Positions 55,125-63,460 of a DNA stretch of 64,000 nucleotides are shown here, piece by piece. Both the position numbers and the translations under genes were made by a program. The DNA comes from Bacteroidia bacterium. GTDB lineage: Bacteria; Bacteroidota; Bacteroidia; B-17B0; Aurantibacillaceae. The first letter of the stretch is position 1; each line of letters starts with the position of its first letter. The stretch covers positions 33,637 through 97,636 of the forward strand of contig JAEUTQ010000083.1 of NCBI GenBank assembly GCA_016787445.1, written 5' to 3'. The notes beneath the pieces were generated by a model. The model did no database searches, was not told the DNA's origin, and saw only the letters and a list, made by a program, of their open reading frames with translations.

Positions 55125-56487
55125 ACTTGGCCTGGAAAAATCTTAAGTAAGCGGGTTCATAAATCATTTCCAGTCCTTTTATTTTATCGCGTTTTGCATA
55201 TACACTTTCTATAGATTCGGCAATAACATCCATATGGGCTTGTGTATACACACGGCGCGGAATAGTTAGTCGTACTAATTCTAATTCCGGGTAGTAATGA
55301 TCACCGGTTTTACTATTTCGTCCTGCCGAAACAATACCTCTTTCCATGGTTCTAACACCACTGTCTTCGTAAATCTCCGCTGCCAGTGCCTGCGCAGGAA
55401 ATTGAATTTGCTTTAAATGAGGAAGAAATTTTTTCGCGTCAATAAAGATGCCATGACCTCCAATCGGATTCACAATTGGAATTTTTAAATCATTCAGTTT
55501 TTTACCTAAATAAAGTACTTGTCCGATTCGCGCTCTAATATGGTTATCATTAACAGATTCTCCAATACCAATGGCCATCGCCTCCATATCTCTTCCGGCT
55601 AACCCCCCATAGGTATGTAGACCTTCGTAAACAACAACTAAATTACTCGCTTCTTCATACTTGTTTTTATCATTTAAAGCCAAAAATCCTCCTATATTAA
55701 CTAAAGCATCTTTTTTGGCACTAAACGTTGCGCCGTCGGTATAACTACAAATTTCCTTAACTATAGAGGCAATGCTTTTACGTTTATAACCTTCTTCTCG
55801 TTGCTGTATGAAAAAAGCATTTTCTGCTACACGTGTCATATCTAAGATGATCTTGATACCGTGTTTGTTTGTATAATTCCGTAAATCCTTCAGGTTACCT
55901 AAAGAAATTGGTTGACCGCCCGCCATGTTTACCGTTGTTGCTACACATATATAAGGAATTTTTTTAGCACCAAATTTTTTCACGAGGCGTTCGAGTTTCC
56001 CAATGTCTACATTTCCCTTAAATGGAAATAAATTGGAACTATCATGCGCTTCATCTATAATAACATCATAAAACACACCTCCGGCCAGCTCTTGATGTAA
56101 TCTGGTTGTTGTGAAATACATATTACCCGGAATTACATCTCCTTTTTTTATCATGATTTGAGATAAAATATTTTCAGCGCCACGGCCCTGGTGTGTAGGA
56201 ATAACATACTTATATCCGTAATATTTTTTTACAGCGGCCTCAAGGTTATAAAAGTTTTTACTACCGGCATAAGCTTCATCGCCAAGCATCATTCCTGCCC
56301 ATTGTTGGTCGCTCATGGCCGATGTGCCACTGTCGGTTAGTAAATCGATGTATACATCTTCAGACTTTAAAAGGAACGTATTGTACCCTGCGTTTTGAAG
56401 TGCTTTTTTGCGTTGTGCGGGAGTAGTCATTTTTAATAACTCAACCATTTTTATTTTAAATGGTTCTGCCCAAGAGTGATGAATCAT
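55111..56487 (-). CDS. tpl: Tyrosine phenol-lyase
   Basis: This 458-residue PLP enzyme splits L-tyrosine into phenol, pyruvate and ammonia. It aligns with Citrobacter TPL at a constant offset of two. Lys259 binds PLP, Thr126 and Phe450 match substrate-pocket Thr124 and Phe448, and Met381-Glu382-Arg383 match Met379-Arg381, where Arg381 selects the phenol ring. Tryptophanase has a different segment there (VEIGS). I prefer the ATG at 56487. A GTG eight codons upstream (56511) falls on the predicted promoter element, and the shorter form matches the usual 456 residues. An imperfect FNR-like box lies upstream. Confidence 0.92.
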   Translation of the reverse strand: MIHHSWAEPFKIKMVELLKMTTPAQRKKALQNAGYNTFLLKSEDVYIDLLTDSGTSAMSDQQWAGMMLGDEAYAGSKNFYNLEAAVKKYYGYKYVIPTHQGRGAENILSQIMIKKGDVIPGNMYFTTTRLHQELAGGVFYDVIIDEAHDSSNLFPFKGNVDIGKLERLVKKFGAKKIPYICVATTVNMAGGQPISLGNLKDLRNYTNKHGIKIILDMTRVAENAFFIQQREEGYKRKSIASIVKEICSYTDGATFSAKKDALVNIGGFLALNDKNKYEEASNLVVVYEGLHTYGGLAGRDMEAMAIGIGESVNDNHIRARIGQVLYLGKKLNDLKIPIVNPIGGHGIFIDAKKFLPHLKQIQFPAQALAAEIYEDSGVRTMERGIVSAGRNSKTGDHYYPELELVRLTIPRRVYTQAHMDVIAESIESVYAKRDKIKGLEMIYEPAYLRFFQAKFKKL

Positions 56488-56533
56488 AGTTTCAATTTTA
56501 CTGTAAAGCACGAGATTTTTAACAGGTATTAAA

Positions 56534-56547
56534 ATGATTTAAGTCAT
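56534..56547. promoter_or_regulatory. Imperfect FNR-box-like site between tpl and the 56596 gene
   Basis: ATGATTTAAGTCAT has one mismatch in the right half. On the plus strand a perfect TAAATTTG starts at 56570, 23 bases past the box. On the minus strand GTGCTTTA occupies the same distance towards tpl. Confidence 0.62.
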
Positions 56548-56595
56548 AATGCATTTTTTCGTTGTTTTATAAATTTGAAGTAAATATTTATTCTA

Positions 56596-57060
56596 ATGGA
56601 AGTAGAAGCATTAATAGACAGTCAGGATTACATTGAGTATGAAATGCTCGAAGTATCACTTAATTATTGGTTTAATGATCAGGAAGACCGCCGATGTCCA
56701 TTTCCGGATTATATAAAAAGTGATTTGCGAAAAGCAGCCATTACAAGTTTTTTAAATTGGACAAAAAAACTATCGGATGATGCAAAAAAGGAAATTAACG
56801 ATGAGATTTTAATTGAAAGATTTGAAGAGTGCTTGTTTGAAGAAGCTTATAAAATGGTTATAACGGAAGAAGAAAAAATTACCGTAAAATATCCATTTAT
56901 GTTACGTTGTGGCGATAGGGTTAATTATAAAGATAAGCCTGAGAGCATCGTGGTGAAGCGTGAGCTCACAAATGAAGGAGACACAAAATACATGCAGATT
57001 ACATTTGAGGAAATAGAATCTGGACAAATGTGGAATTCCTCTTTTGAATTACCGGAATGA
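56596..57060 (+). CDS. Small acidic protein of unknown function
   Basis: This 154-residue soluble protein has no signal peptide or membrane segment. It is rich in Glu and Asp, with a helical first half (about 1-90) and a more beta-like end (FMLRCGDRVNYKDKPE..., 100-150). I do not recognise a family. It shares a promoter with, and overlaps by four bases, an acyl-CoA thioesterase gene, so a link to acyl-CoA metabolism is possible. An FNR-like site with a perfect TAnnTTTG element lies upstream. Confidence 0.75.
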   Translation: MEVEALIDSQDYIEYEMLEVSLNYWFNDQEDRRCPFPDYIKSDLRKAAITSFLNWTKKLSDDAKKEINDEILIERFEECLFEEAYKMVITEEEKITVKYPFMLRCGDRVNYKDKPESIVVKRELTNEGDTKYMQITFEEIESGQMWNSSFELPE

Positions 57061-57518
57061 TTAAGTATAAAAAAAGCGCTGACTCAGAAACTACCGTAAC
57101 AGAGGTAGTGTGTCCTAATGATACCAATCCGATGGGTATCTTACAAGGTGGACGATTAGTGCAATGGATGGATATTGCATCTGCGGTTTGCGCGCAAAAT
57201 CATGCTGAGAAAATTTGTGTTACGGCCTCTATCGATAGTGTAAAATTTAAAATGCCCGCTAAAGTGGGAGATATCATTACTATTAAAGCAAAAGTTACCA
57301 GAGTGTTTAATACCTCCATGGAAATTCATGTTGTTGCCTGGGCAAAAAAAATAGTCAGCCAAAAGGCCTATTTAATTAATGAGGCTTATTTTACTTTTGT
57401 AGCATTGGATGATAACGCCAAAGCTACTAATGTGCCGCAAATAAAACCCTCTACTCTTCAAGAGAAGAAATTATTTCTCTCGGCAAATACTAGACGAAAA
57501 TCAAGATTAAAATTTTGA
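57057..57518 (+). CDS. Hotdog-fold acyl-CoA thioesterase
   Basis: This 153-residue protein has the acyl-CoA hydrolase pattern DTNPMGILQGGRLVQWMD near 22-39 and ASIDSVKFKMPAKVGDIIT near 62-80, as in the YciA/BFIT group. It hydrolyses acyl-CoA to free CoA and acid. Near an aromatic-CoA pathway it could release CoA from dead-end intermediates. It overlaps the preceding gene (ATGA) and is convergent with norB, two bases apart. Confidence 0.85.
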   Translation: MIKYKKSADSETTVTEVVCPNDTNPMGILQGGRLVQWMDIASAVCAQNHAEKICVTASIDSVKFKMPAKVGDIITIKAKVTRVFNTSMEIHVVAWAKKIVSQKAYLINEAYFTFVALDDNAKATNVPQIKPSTLQEKKLFLSANTRRKSRLKF

Positions 57519-57520
57519 CA

Positions 57521-58834
57521 TTATTTCGATTTACTTATTCCTTTAAAGAAATAAGGTATAATTATTGCAAACCCAATTAGCATAAATAAGCCTGCTGTTG
57601 CAAAAACATATAGGCTTGTTACTACCGACGGAATTATAGAAGCATAAGTTTTAATTCCTAAGTGCGTCTGTTCATAAGCACTGAATACGCCGGCAGCAAT
57701 CAAACTCAGCCAAAAAATCACTAAGCTTACTTGAATGATGATAAAACCGGCATGGAATAATTTTTTTTGTTTCATCTGAATGTTATCAATCTTTAGCAGA
57801 TAAGCGAAGGATCCTAGGAGAATCATGCTATTTATTCCAATAGTGGTTCCCATTGCGTGTGCTACCGTTACATGTGTTCCATGAGTATATCTGTTAATGG
57901 CCGGAATACTCATGAATAGTGCTAATATCAAATTAAGAAAAACCCAAAATTCGGATGCTATAAGAAATCTGTAACTAATGAGTTGCTTAAAGCGCAGTGT
58001 TTCCGAAAGTGTTTTTTTGAATCCTTGAATAATATTGATGAGAAGTATCCATTCGGTCATACTTATTGCATAAGCAACATGCCTCATCCAATTATTGGTG
58101 GGCAAATTGTAAATATGATGCCCCCAATTAAAGAGTAAATTTGTAAAACCTAAAAAATAGAACACAATAGATTTTTTATCAAACGCAATTTCTTTCTTAC
58201 CGCTAATTTGTACCATTAGGTATAAGGATGTGCCGTAAATCATTTGATTCCAGGCACCCACCATGCTGCCATTAGCCTTCCATTGTATTGTAACTTCTTG
58301 TAAAAACGATTCACGAAACCAGGTAATCTGCCACAAATTTTGTTCAATAAATGTTATTAGAAAAAACAGCATTCCGGTTCCCCACATTATTATGTATTGT
58401 GGCCGTTTATTAGGTTCGTTTTTCCAAAACAAAAAATAATAAGAACAAAATCCTATCCAGCATAATAGAAGTAATAATGAAATCCATCCGGGGAACTCCC
58501 AATATTCTCTTCCGCCAAATTGTTTAAATATGTAGTGTATAAAAATCACCACAATACTTATCTGCCAAAGTACTATTGAAACGTTCCGAATACTTAACGC
58601 GTTTTTCGGAATTGTTTTGTCTTTTTGATTATGAAGAAAGATATTAAGTGAGGCACCGCTGATTATCCAAAACAAGGCAGCGCTTACATGCATGGGCCGC
58701 AGTTGTTGTAATGGTAAGTAGTCTTTAACATGTTCGTGAAAAATGAAGGAGAATGCTGTAATTACCCCAAGCACTAATGAAAATAAAAGCAAAATAAAAG
58801 CGAAACGGGTATAATTTCTTTCCAGCTTATCCAT
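57521..58834 (-). CDS. Divergent NorB-like nitric oxide reductase catalytic subunit
   Basis: This 437-residue, roughly 12-helix heme-copper-superfamily protein is paired with a NorC-like cytochrome. His49 (LRPMHVSAALFW) fits a low-spin heme ligand, His239-His240 (NWGHHIYN) match two FeB ligands, and His326 (THGTHVTVAHAMG) matches the heme b3 ligand. Three positions differ from cNOR: the first FeB His is Asn188, the FeB Glu (Glu211 in cNOR) is Val192, and the second low-spin heme His is Met328. It may be an alternative NOR family rather than classical cNOR; the substrate is most likely NO. Confidence 0.8.
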   Translation of the reverse strand: MDKLERNYTRFAFILLLFSLVLGVITAFSFIFHEHVKDYLPLQQLRPMHVSAALFWIISGASLNIFLHNQKDKTIPKNALSIRNVSIVLWQISIVVIFIHYIFKQFGGREYWEFPGWISLLLLLCWIGFCSYYFLFWKNEPNKRPQYIIMWGTGMLFFLITFIEQNLWQITWFRESFLQEVTIQWKANGSMVGAWNQMIYGTSLYLMVQISGKKEIAFDKKSIVFYFLGFTNLLFNWGHHIYNLPTNNWMRHVAYAISMTEWILLINIIQGFKKTLSETLRFKQLISYRFLIASEFWVFLNLILALFMSIPAINRYTHGTHVTVAHAMGTTIGINSMILLGSFAYLLKIDNIQMKQKKLFHAGFIIIQVSLVIFWLSLIAAGVFSAYEQTHLGIKTYASIIPSVVTSLYVFATAGLFMLIGFAIIIPYFFKGISKSK

Positions 58835-58835
58835 A

Positions 58836-59228
58836 CTAATCTATTATGTAAGTTCCGGTCCAATGTACATTCTTGAAGTCAACAGCCGAATGCCCGGATT
58901 TATCAACCCATTTTAAAAAAGCGACCACTTTTTCTATTTCCTTGTTGCTTAAATTGAAATTTGGCATTCGTGAAGTGCCGGATTTAATGACTGCTTTAAT
59001 GTAGGCTACATCTACTTTAGAAGTGCTATTTGTTAAATCAGGCCCCATATAGCCCCCTAAGCCATATAATTGATGACAGGCCTGACAGTTTTTATTCTGC
59101 CAAATTTCCCAACCTTGATTTATTTCCTTAGTTAAAGGAGTTGGAGTTTTATTATGACATAAAACGTTTATAAAAACAGTATAGACAACAAAACTTGCAA
59201 CTAATGATATCCACGTAATCTTAACCAT
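58836..59228 (-). CDS. NorC-like membrane-anchored cytochrome c
   Basis: This 130-residue protein has an N-terminal membrane helix (about 5-24) and one heme site, CQACH near 53, followed by LYGLGGYMGPDLTN. That sequence is characteristic of NorC and of CcoO-like small subunits. The axial Met is probably in SRMPNFNLSN. It delivers electrons to the NorB-like protein encoded one base downstream. A perfect FNR-like box lies 44 bases upstream. Confidence 0.87.
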   Translation of the reverse strand: MVKITWISLVASFVVYTVFINVLCHNKTPTPLTKEINQGWEIWQNKNCQACHQLYGLGGYMGPDLTNSTSKVDVAYIKAVIKSGTSRMPNFNLSNKEIEKVVAFLKWVDKSGHSAVDFKNVHWTGTYIID

Positions 59229-59271
59229 GTTCTGCGAGCCTCTAAATTATGTGGATTATATTTTTTAAAAC

Positions 59272-59285
59272 ATGATTCTAATCAT
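59272..59285 (-). promoter_or_regulatory. FNR-box-like palindrome upstream of norC-norB
   Basis: ATGATTCTAATCAT. On the minus strand TAATTTAG starts at 59249, 23 bases past the box. The rest of this 199-base gap (59229-59427) shows nothing else recognisable. Confidence 0.75.
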
Positions 59286-59427
59286 TTATTGTTGCTTTGC
59301 AGTATTAATAAATCATGAATAACTCGCAGCTGTTAACATAGGATTACAATATTGTTTTATTAATAGCAGGAAACATTTTAATATTAGAGGGGAGATAGAA
59401 GGTTATACCTATGGTTTTATTCTTTGG

Positions 59428-59829
59428 CTACTCATAACTCCATTCTCCAAAATACTGCTTCATAGGTTCAAAATAATAATCGCGCCAACCATCTCGGTAT
59501 TTTTTCGCATCGCCTTTTTGTAAATTGTAGTGGTACAAATTCAATTTGGTTTTGCCGTTTTTCTCTTCGAAATCAAGCTCAAGAATGGAATCAGGAGCGT
59601 CCTCCGGAAACTCGGATGTGCGCCATGTTTGCACAATTTTTTTATTCGCTTTTAACTCGGTGTTTTTTCCGCTGATGTATCCATCCCAGGCGGTAAATTT
59701 TCCTCCCACTTTCGAAGAAACCTTTGCAGCTCCGCCTGTGAAAGCAGCGTGCTCTTTACTGCTTAGCCAGGCTTTGTATAACTTATCGGCTTTAACCGGA
59801 AGCGTTACTGACATTTTTAATGATTCCAT
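59428..59829 (-). CDS. SRPBCC / AHSA1-type small protein
   Basis: This 133-residue single-domain protein of the Bet v1-like fold has LPVKADKLYKAWLSSKEHA near 9, GGKFTAWDGYISG near 41 and a C-terminal YYFEPMKQYF helix. AHSA1 proteins bind hydrophobic ligands or assist Hsp90; function here is unknown. No FNR-like site is visible upstream, and the gene marks the end of the anaerobic cluster. Confidence 0.78.
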   Translation of the reverse strand: MESLKMSVTLPVKADKLYKAWLSSKEHAAFTGGAAKVSSKVGGKFTAWDGYISGKNTELKANKKIVQTWRTSEFPEDAPDSILELDFEEKNGKTKLNLYHYNLQKGDAKKYRDGWRDYYFEPMKQYFGEWSYE

Positions 59830-59879
59830 AAATACAATTTATAATAATAAATGTAATGAATGAAAAGAAGAATGTCAAT

Positions 59880-59907
59880 CATAAAAAAACCCCGCTTTGG
59901 CGGGGTT
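59880..59907 (-). terminator. Intrinsic terminator of the phosphate transporter gene
   Basis: AACCCCGC / GCGGGGTT stem with a 4-base loop, followed by a T-run on the minus strand. It sits 23 bases past the pit stop codon. Confidence 0.88.
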
Positions 59908-59929
59908 CTTCAATCATAGAACTAAATAA

Positions 59930-61336
59930 TTAACCTAATAAAGCACGGAATAATAAGAACAATCCGCCTGATAAAATAATGGTTACCGGTAAGGTTAATA
60001 ACCAAGCTAAAGCAATTGTTTTAATCGTATTCTTTTGTAAGTTTTTCAAACCTTTCTTTGCCACCATTGAACCGGCGATACCTGAAGACAACATATGTGT
60101 TGTAGAAACCGGCAATCCGTAAGCCGATGCCATACCAATTCCCATAGAAGCAACCATTTCAGCACTTGCACCTTGAGCATAACTCATGTGTTGCTTACCG
60201 ATTTTTTCTCCAACGGTTTTTACAATACGTTTCCAACCAATCATAGTTCCTAATCCTAAAGAAATCGAAATTAAAATAATTACCCATGACGGAGCGTATT
60301 CGATAATTCGTTTAGAAGCTTTTATTTCTCTGTTTAATTCCTTAATGTCGTTAGCACTTAAAGTTAAGTTACCACCTTTAATTAATTTTTCGGTGTTCTT
60401 TGTTACTTTCACTACATCTTTACGTAAACTGAAACGTTCAGTTACTGCAACTTCTTCTGAAGAAAATTTACCATTCGTTGCTTCGTGAAAGTGAATGCTG
60501 TGTTTCATTACATCGGCAAACATTTTCTTTTCTTTAGCGGCTAAAGCAGTTGTATCTGCTTTTTTCATTAGTAATTCAATCTTATCCATATTACCATGGA
60601 TGCTTTGTAAGTTGATGGATTTATCTACTGCGAAATAGCCAGGAAGAATCGCTATTAAAATCATCATGATTAAACCTACACCTTTTTGTCCGTCGTTTTG
60701 TCCGTGGAAGAAACTTACCGTACCGCAAGTCAACCATAATAACATTCTGATCCAGATAGGAGGTTTTTTTCCCGGGATTGGTTCTTTGTAAATGATTTCA
60801 TTTTTGATGAAACGTTTAAAAATGAACATCATGATAATGGCTAATGAGAAACCGATAAGCGGAGACAATAATAATGCTAAGCCTGTATCTTTAGCTTTGT
60901 CCCAGTTAACTGCAGTACCGCCAACTTCGCCCGGTAAAAAATAAAATGCAATACCAATACCTAAAATAGCGCCAATTAAAGTATGAGAGCTGGAAGAAGG
61001 AATACCATAATACCAGGTTCCAAAATTCCAGATGATAGCACTCACCAATAAAGCCAGTACTAAAGCGATGCCGTGATAAGGATTTGCATCAACCAGTACA
61101 TCCATAGGTAACAAGTTTACAATTCCCATGGCTACGGCGATACCTCCAAATAAAACACCAACGAAGTTTAAGATACCACTGTATACAACAGCTACAGTTG
61201 GCTTCATGGAGTTGGTATAAATTACGGTAGCAACAGCGTTGGCTGTATCGTGAAAACCGTTAATGAATTCGAAAAAGCAAGCTAAGAGCAAGCAAAGAAT
61301 AAGTAAAATGGCCAGGCCTGTAGTTAATCCAAACAT
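59930..61336 (-). CDS. Pit-family inorganic phosphate transporter
   Basis: This 468-residue membrane protein has the duplicated PHO4/Pit signature: FFEFINGFHDTANAVAT near 22-38 and, in the second half, GMASAYGLPVSTTHMLSSG. A central hydrophilic region of about 100 residues (about 240-340) separates the two halves and includes PhoU-like helices. It imports phosphate, probably with protons or sodium. Two TTAACA repeats 11 bases apart lie about 50 bases upstream, resembling a Pho box. Confidence 0.92.
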   Translation of the reverse strand: MFGLTTGLAILLILCLLLACFFEFINGFHDTANAVATVIYTNSMKPTVAVVYSGILNFVGVLFGGIAVAMGIVNLLPMDVLVDANPYHGIALVLALLVSAIIWNFGTWYYGIPSSSSHTLIGAILGIGIAFYFLPGEVGGTAVNWDKAKDTGLALLLSPLIGFSLAIIMMFIFKRFIKNEIIYKEPIPGKKPPIWIRMLLWLTCGTVSFFHGQNDGQKGVGLIMMILIAILPGYFAVDKSINLQSIHGNMDKIELLMKKADTTALAAKEKKMFADVMKHSIHFHEATNGKFSSEEVAVTERFSLRKDVVKVTKNTEKLIKGGNLTLSANDIKELNREIKASKRIIEYAPSWVIILISISLGLGTMIGWKRIVKTVGEKIGKQHMSYAQGASAEMVASMGIGMASAYGLPVSTTHMLSSGIAGSMVAKKGLKNLQKNTIKTIALAWLLTLPVTIILSGGLFLLFRALLG

Positions 61337-61383
61337 AATATCAATTTTATGGTTACAAATCTATTTTTTAATAACGGAATCCG

Positions 61384-61400
61384 TGTTAAGTTAATGTTAA
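61384..61400 (-). promoter_or_regulatory. Pho-box-like direct repeats upstream of pit
   Basis: On the minus strand TTAACA occurs twice, with starts 11 bases apart (61400 and 61389). The pair overlaps the porin stop codon. The same spacing recurs upstream of the porin at 62665-62681. Confidence 0.55.
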
Positions 61401-62602
61401 ATCCCTAACTCCAATTGAATAACACCAAACCAATATTTATTTAAGTCTTTATTGGTCTTTAAGTTACGCTCACGGTTATAAAACACATTTCCCTGAACTT
61501 TTACTTTGTGCTTCATTAAATACTTGGTAACACCTAAGCCATACTGTTCATTCTCATGAATAGAACTTAGTAAATCGTTATGCGGAGAAACTAATGTATG
61601 GCGGGCAGCAACTTCCCAACGGCTTTTAAAGCAATAACTGATTTGTGAATTAATTCCATCGCCTTCAACAACAGTTCTGCTTGAACCTGTACTATTTTTC
61701 GTAACCGGATTATCACAATTTCTTCTAAGATATTCTGAGCTTACGGCAAAACCTTTATATTTTAATAAGAAGTCGGCAAAATAAACTTCAAAACTTCTGC
61801 TTTCATATAAATCTTTTCCTAAGGTTCCTTGGGTACGTACAGACAAATCATTTAAGTGATAACCACCACCAATTGAGATTTTAGGTTTTTCTTCACGTGC
61901 CACATCACCTTCAAAATAATCACCACCATCTGTAAAAGTTCCCAATGGGAGCATTTCTAAACGTCCTGAGTATGCTAAGCCAGGATTACTCGAATTAGAA
62001 TTTCTACCTTCTCCTGAAGTAACAGCGCCTTTAATTAAGGTAACGAATTTTTTACCAATTGGTAGGGTATAAGTTAAGAATAAGCCGGCATCACGGTCGA
62101 GCGTAAAATTGGAGTTAGCAGGTGAGCGATCATAAAACTGTAAAGAACCTGAAGAAACTACACGTTGACGGTTACCGGGTAATTTAGTTTGTCCGATACC
62201 AATTTGTAAATGTTTAATTGGTTTATAGTAAATCATCGCATCACGCACAACGTTTACGCCGGTGTTATAATTAGAAGCGTCGTTCATGCTCCAATCCATA
62301 TCTCCGCGTGAAAATGAGAGTTGTAAATAATAACTCCACTTTGGATTATATACATGTCCGGTAAAGCTTAAGCGACATCTTCTCACTCTGAATTCATAGG
62401 AAGCAGGATTTAAATCTTCATCAGAAATAGTGTTCATCATTAAGCGATTTTGCATTCGGAAACGAATGTTGATAGAGTAAGAGCTATCGGGAGTTGCAAA
62501 GCCTAATCCATTTTTGAAATTAAAATAAGGCGATTTCTGTTCGGTTTGTGCGGTTACAGTAACAAAGGTTATTGTTAAAAGTAAAAATAAAGTTTTCTTC
62601 AC
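61397..62602 (-). CDS. Phosphate-selective porin (OprO/OprP family)
   Basis: This 401-residue outer-membrane barrel has a signal peptide (MKKTLFLLLTITFVTVTAQ). The family pattern includes FRVRRCRLSFTGHVYNPKW near 70-88, IYYKPIKHLQIGIGQTKLPG near 120-139 and an N-terminal segment IRFRMQNRLMMN. It admits phosphate or polyphosphate to the periplasm and lies directly upstream of the Pit transporter gene. Two TTAACA repeats precede it. Confidence 0.85.
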   Translation of the reverse strand: MKKTLFLLLTITFVTVTAQTEQKSPYFNFKNGLGFATPDSSYSINIRFRMQNRLMMNTISDEDLNPASYEFRVRRCRLSFTGHVYNPKWSYYLQLSFSRGDMDWSMNDASNYNTGVNVVRDAMIYYKPIKHLQIGIGQTKLPGNRQRVVSSGSLQFYDRSPANSNFTLDRDAGLFLTYTLPIGKKFVTLIKGAVTSGEGRNSNSSNPGLAYSGRLEMLPLGTFTDGGDYFEGDVAREEKPKISIGGGYHLNDLSVRTQGTLGKDLYESRSFEVYFADFLLKYKGFAVSSEYLRRNCDNPVTKNSTGSSRTVVEGDGINSQISYCFKSRWEVAARHTLVSPHNDLLSSIHENEQYGLGVTKYLMKHKVKVQGNVFYNRERNLKTNKDLNKYWFGVIQLELGI

Positions 62603-62652
62603 GTTAATTAATTATTAATTGCACGCAAAGAAATGGTTGGTATGTAAATACT

Positions 62653-62681
62653 AGTTAAATTTAATGTTAAGGAATTGTTAA
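62653..62681 (-). promoter_or_regulatory. Pho-box-like direct repeats upstream of the porin
   Basis: On the minus strand TTAACA begins at 62681 and at 62670, 11 bases apart, followed by a weaker TTAACT about 12 bases further. It is the same arrangement as upstream of pit. Confidence 0.55.
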
Positions 62682-62724
62682 GCCTGGGATTGTAATTTCA
62701 AGTTGGCATATTTGTTTTTGAAAA

Positions 62725-63396
62725 TCAGGTATTTAGGCGCAGGCAATATCCCAGGCCCCTGTAGGTTTTTATAATATCCTCACCCAATTCTTTACGAATA
62801 TTACGTATATGTATATCAATGGTGCGCTTCGCGGAAATATCTTTGTTGTTCCAAATTTGCGAGGCTATCTCATCTTTCGAAAAAATTTTATTGGGTTGTG
62901 AAAAGAGTAAATTCAAAAGTTTAAACTCTAATCGCGGAAGTGTATGTGCTACTTCACCTAAATAAATTTTGTATTGCTCATGGTCGATAAAAAATCCTTG
63001 CTGGATATTTTGTTCTATTCCATTTTTGATTCGCTTGCACAAGGCTTTCATCTTTGATTCAAAAATCAAATGATTGATGGGAAGTTCTATAAATTCATCC
63101 GCTCCTGAGTTCAACGCACTTATTTCAATAAAATCATCCGCTTTGTTTGAGCAAATAATAATGAATGGCTGAGTACTTAACAGATGACTTTTTATTTCCT
63201 TAATAACGGTAATGGCATCGGTATTATCCAATTCCAAGTCCATAATAATAATTTGTGGAGTTTCACTTAACAGAAACCTTTCAAAATCGGTAAATGAATA
63301 AACTACATTTATCTTACAGTTAAGGTTAAGTAAACCTTTTTTGTAAAAGTCAATGTTGTTATGATTAATAGAATATATTAATGCTTTATAACCCAC
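62725..63396 (-). CDS. OmpR/PhoB-family response regulator with an atypical receiver
   Basis: This 223-residue protein has a receiver domain (1-120) and a winged-helix output domain (about 130-223, with HTLPRLEFKLLNLLFS and KRTIDIHIRNIRKELGE). Asp53 (IIIMDLELD) is the candidate phosphorylation site, but the N-terminal acidic pair is missing (SINHN) and the conserved Lys is Leu105 in FIELPIN. It may therefore work without normal phosphorylation. No histidine kinase gene lies next to it here. It precedes the phosphate porin and Pit genes and could bind the TTAACA repeats. Confidence 0.85.
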   Translation of the reverse strand: MGYKALIYSINHNNIDFYKKGLLNLNCKINVVYSFTDFERFLLSETPQIIIMDLELDNTDAITVIKEIKSHLLSTQPFIIICSNKADDFIEISALNSGADEFIELPINHLIFESKMKALCKRIKNGIEQNIQQGFFIDHEQYKIYLGEVAHTLPRLEFKLLNLLFSQPNKIFSKDEIASQIWNNKDISAKRTIDIHIRNIRKELGEDIIKTYRGLGYCLRLNT

Positions 63397-63416
63397 TATT
63401 AATTTCTAAAGAATAT

Positions 63417-63448
63417 AAAAAAGCCTGTTTAGTCTAAACAGGCTTTTT
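63417..63448 (-). terminator. Bidirectional-type terminator after the T9SS-cargo gene
   Basis: A 14-bp stem AAAAAGCCTGTTTA / TAAACAGGCTTTTT has a 3-base loop and T-runs on both strands. It ends the gene at 63461 on the minus strand. Confidence 0.9.
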
Positions 63449-63460
63449 AAATGAATGAGA

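Noticed and set aside
55111..56511. Calling this gene tryptophanase (tnaA)
   Set aside because: The Met-Glu-Arg and Phe positions match tyrosine phenol-lyase; tryptophanase has a different segment at the Arg position.
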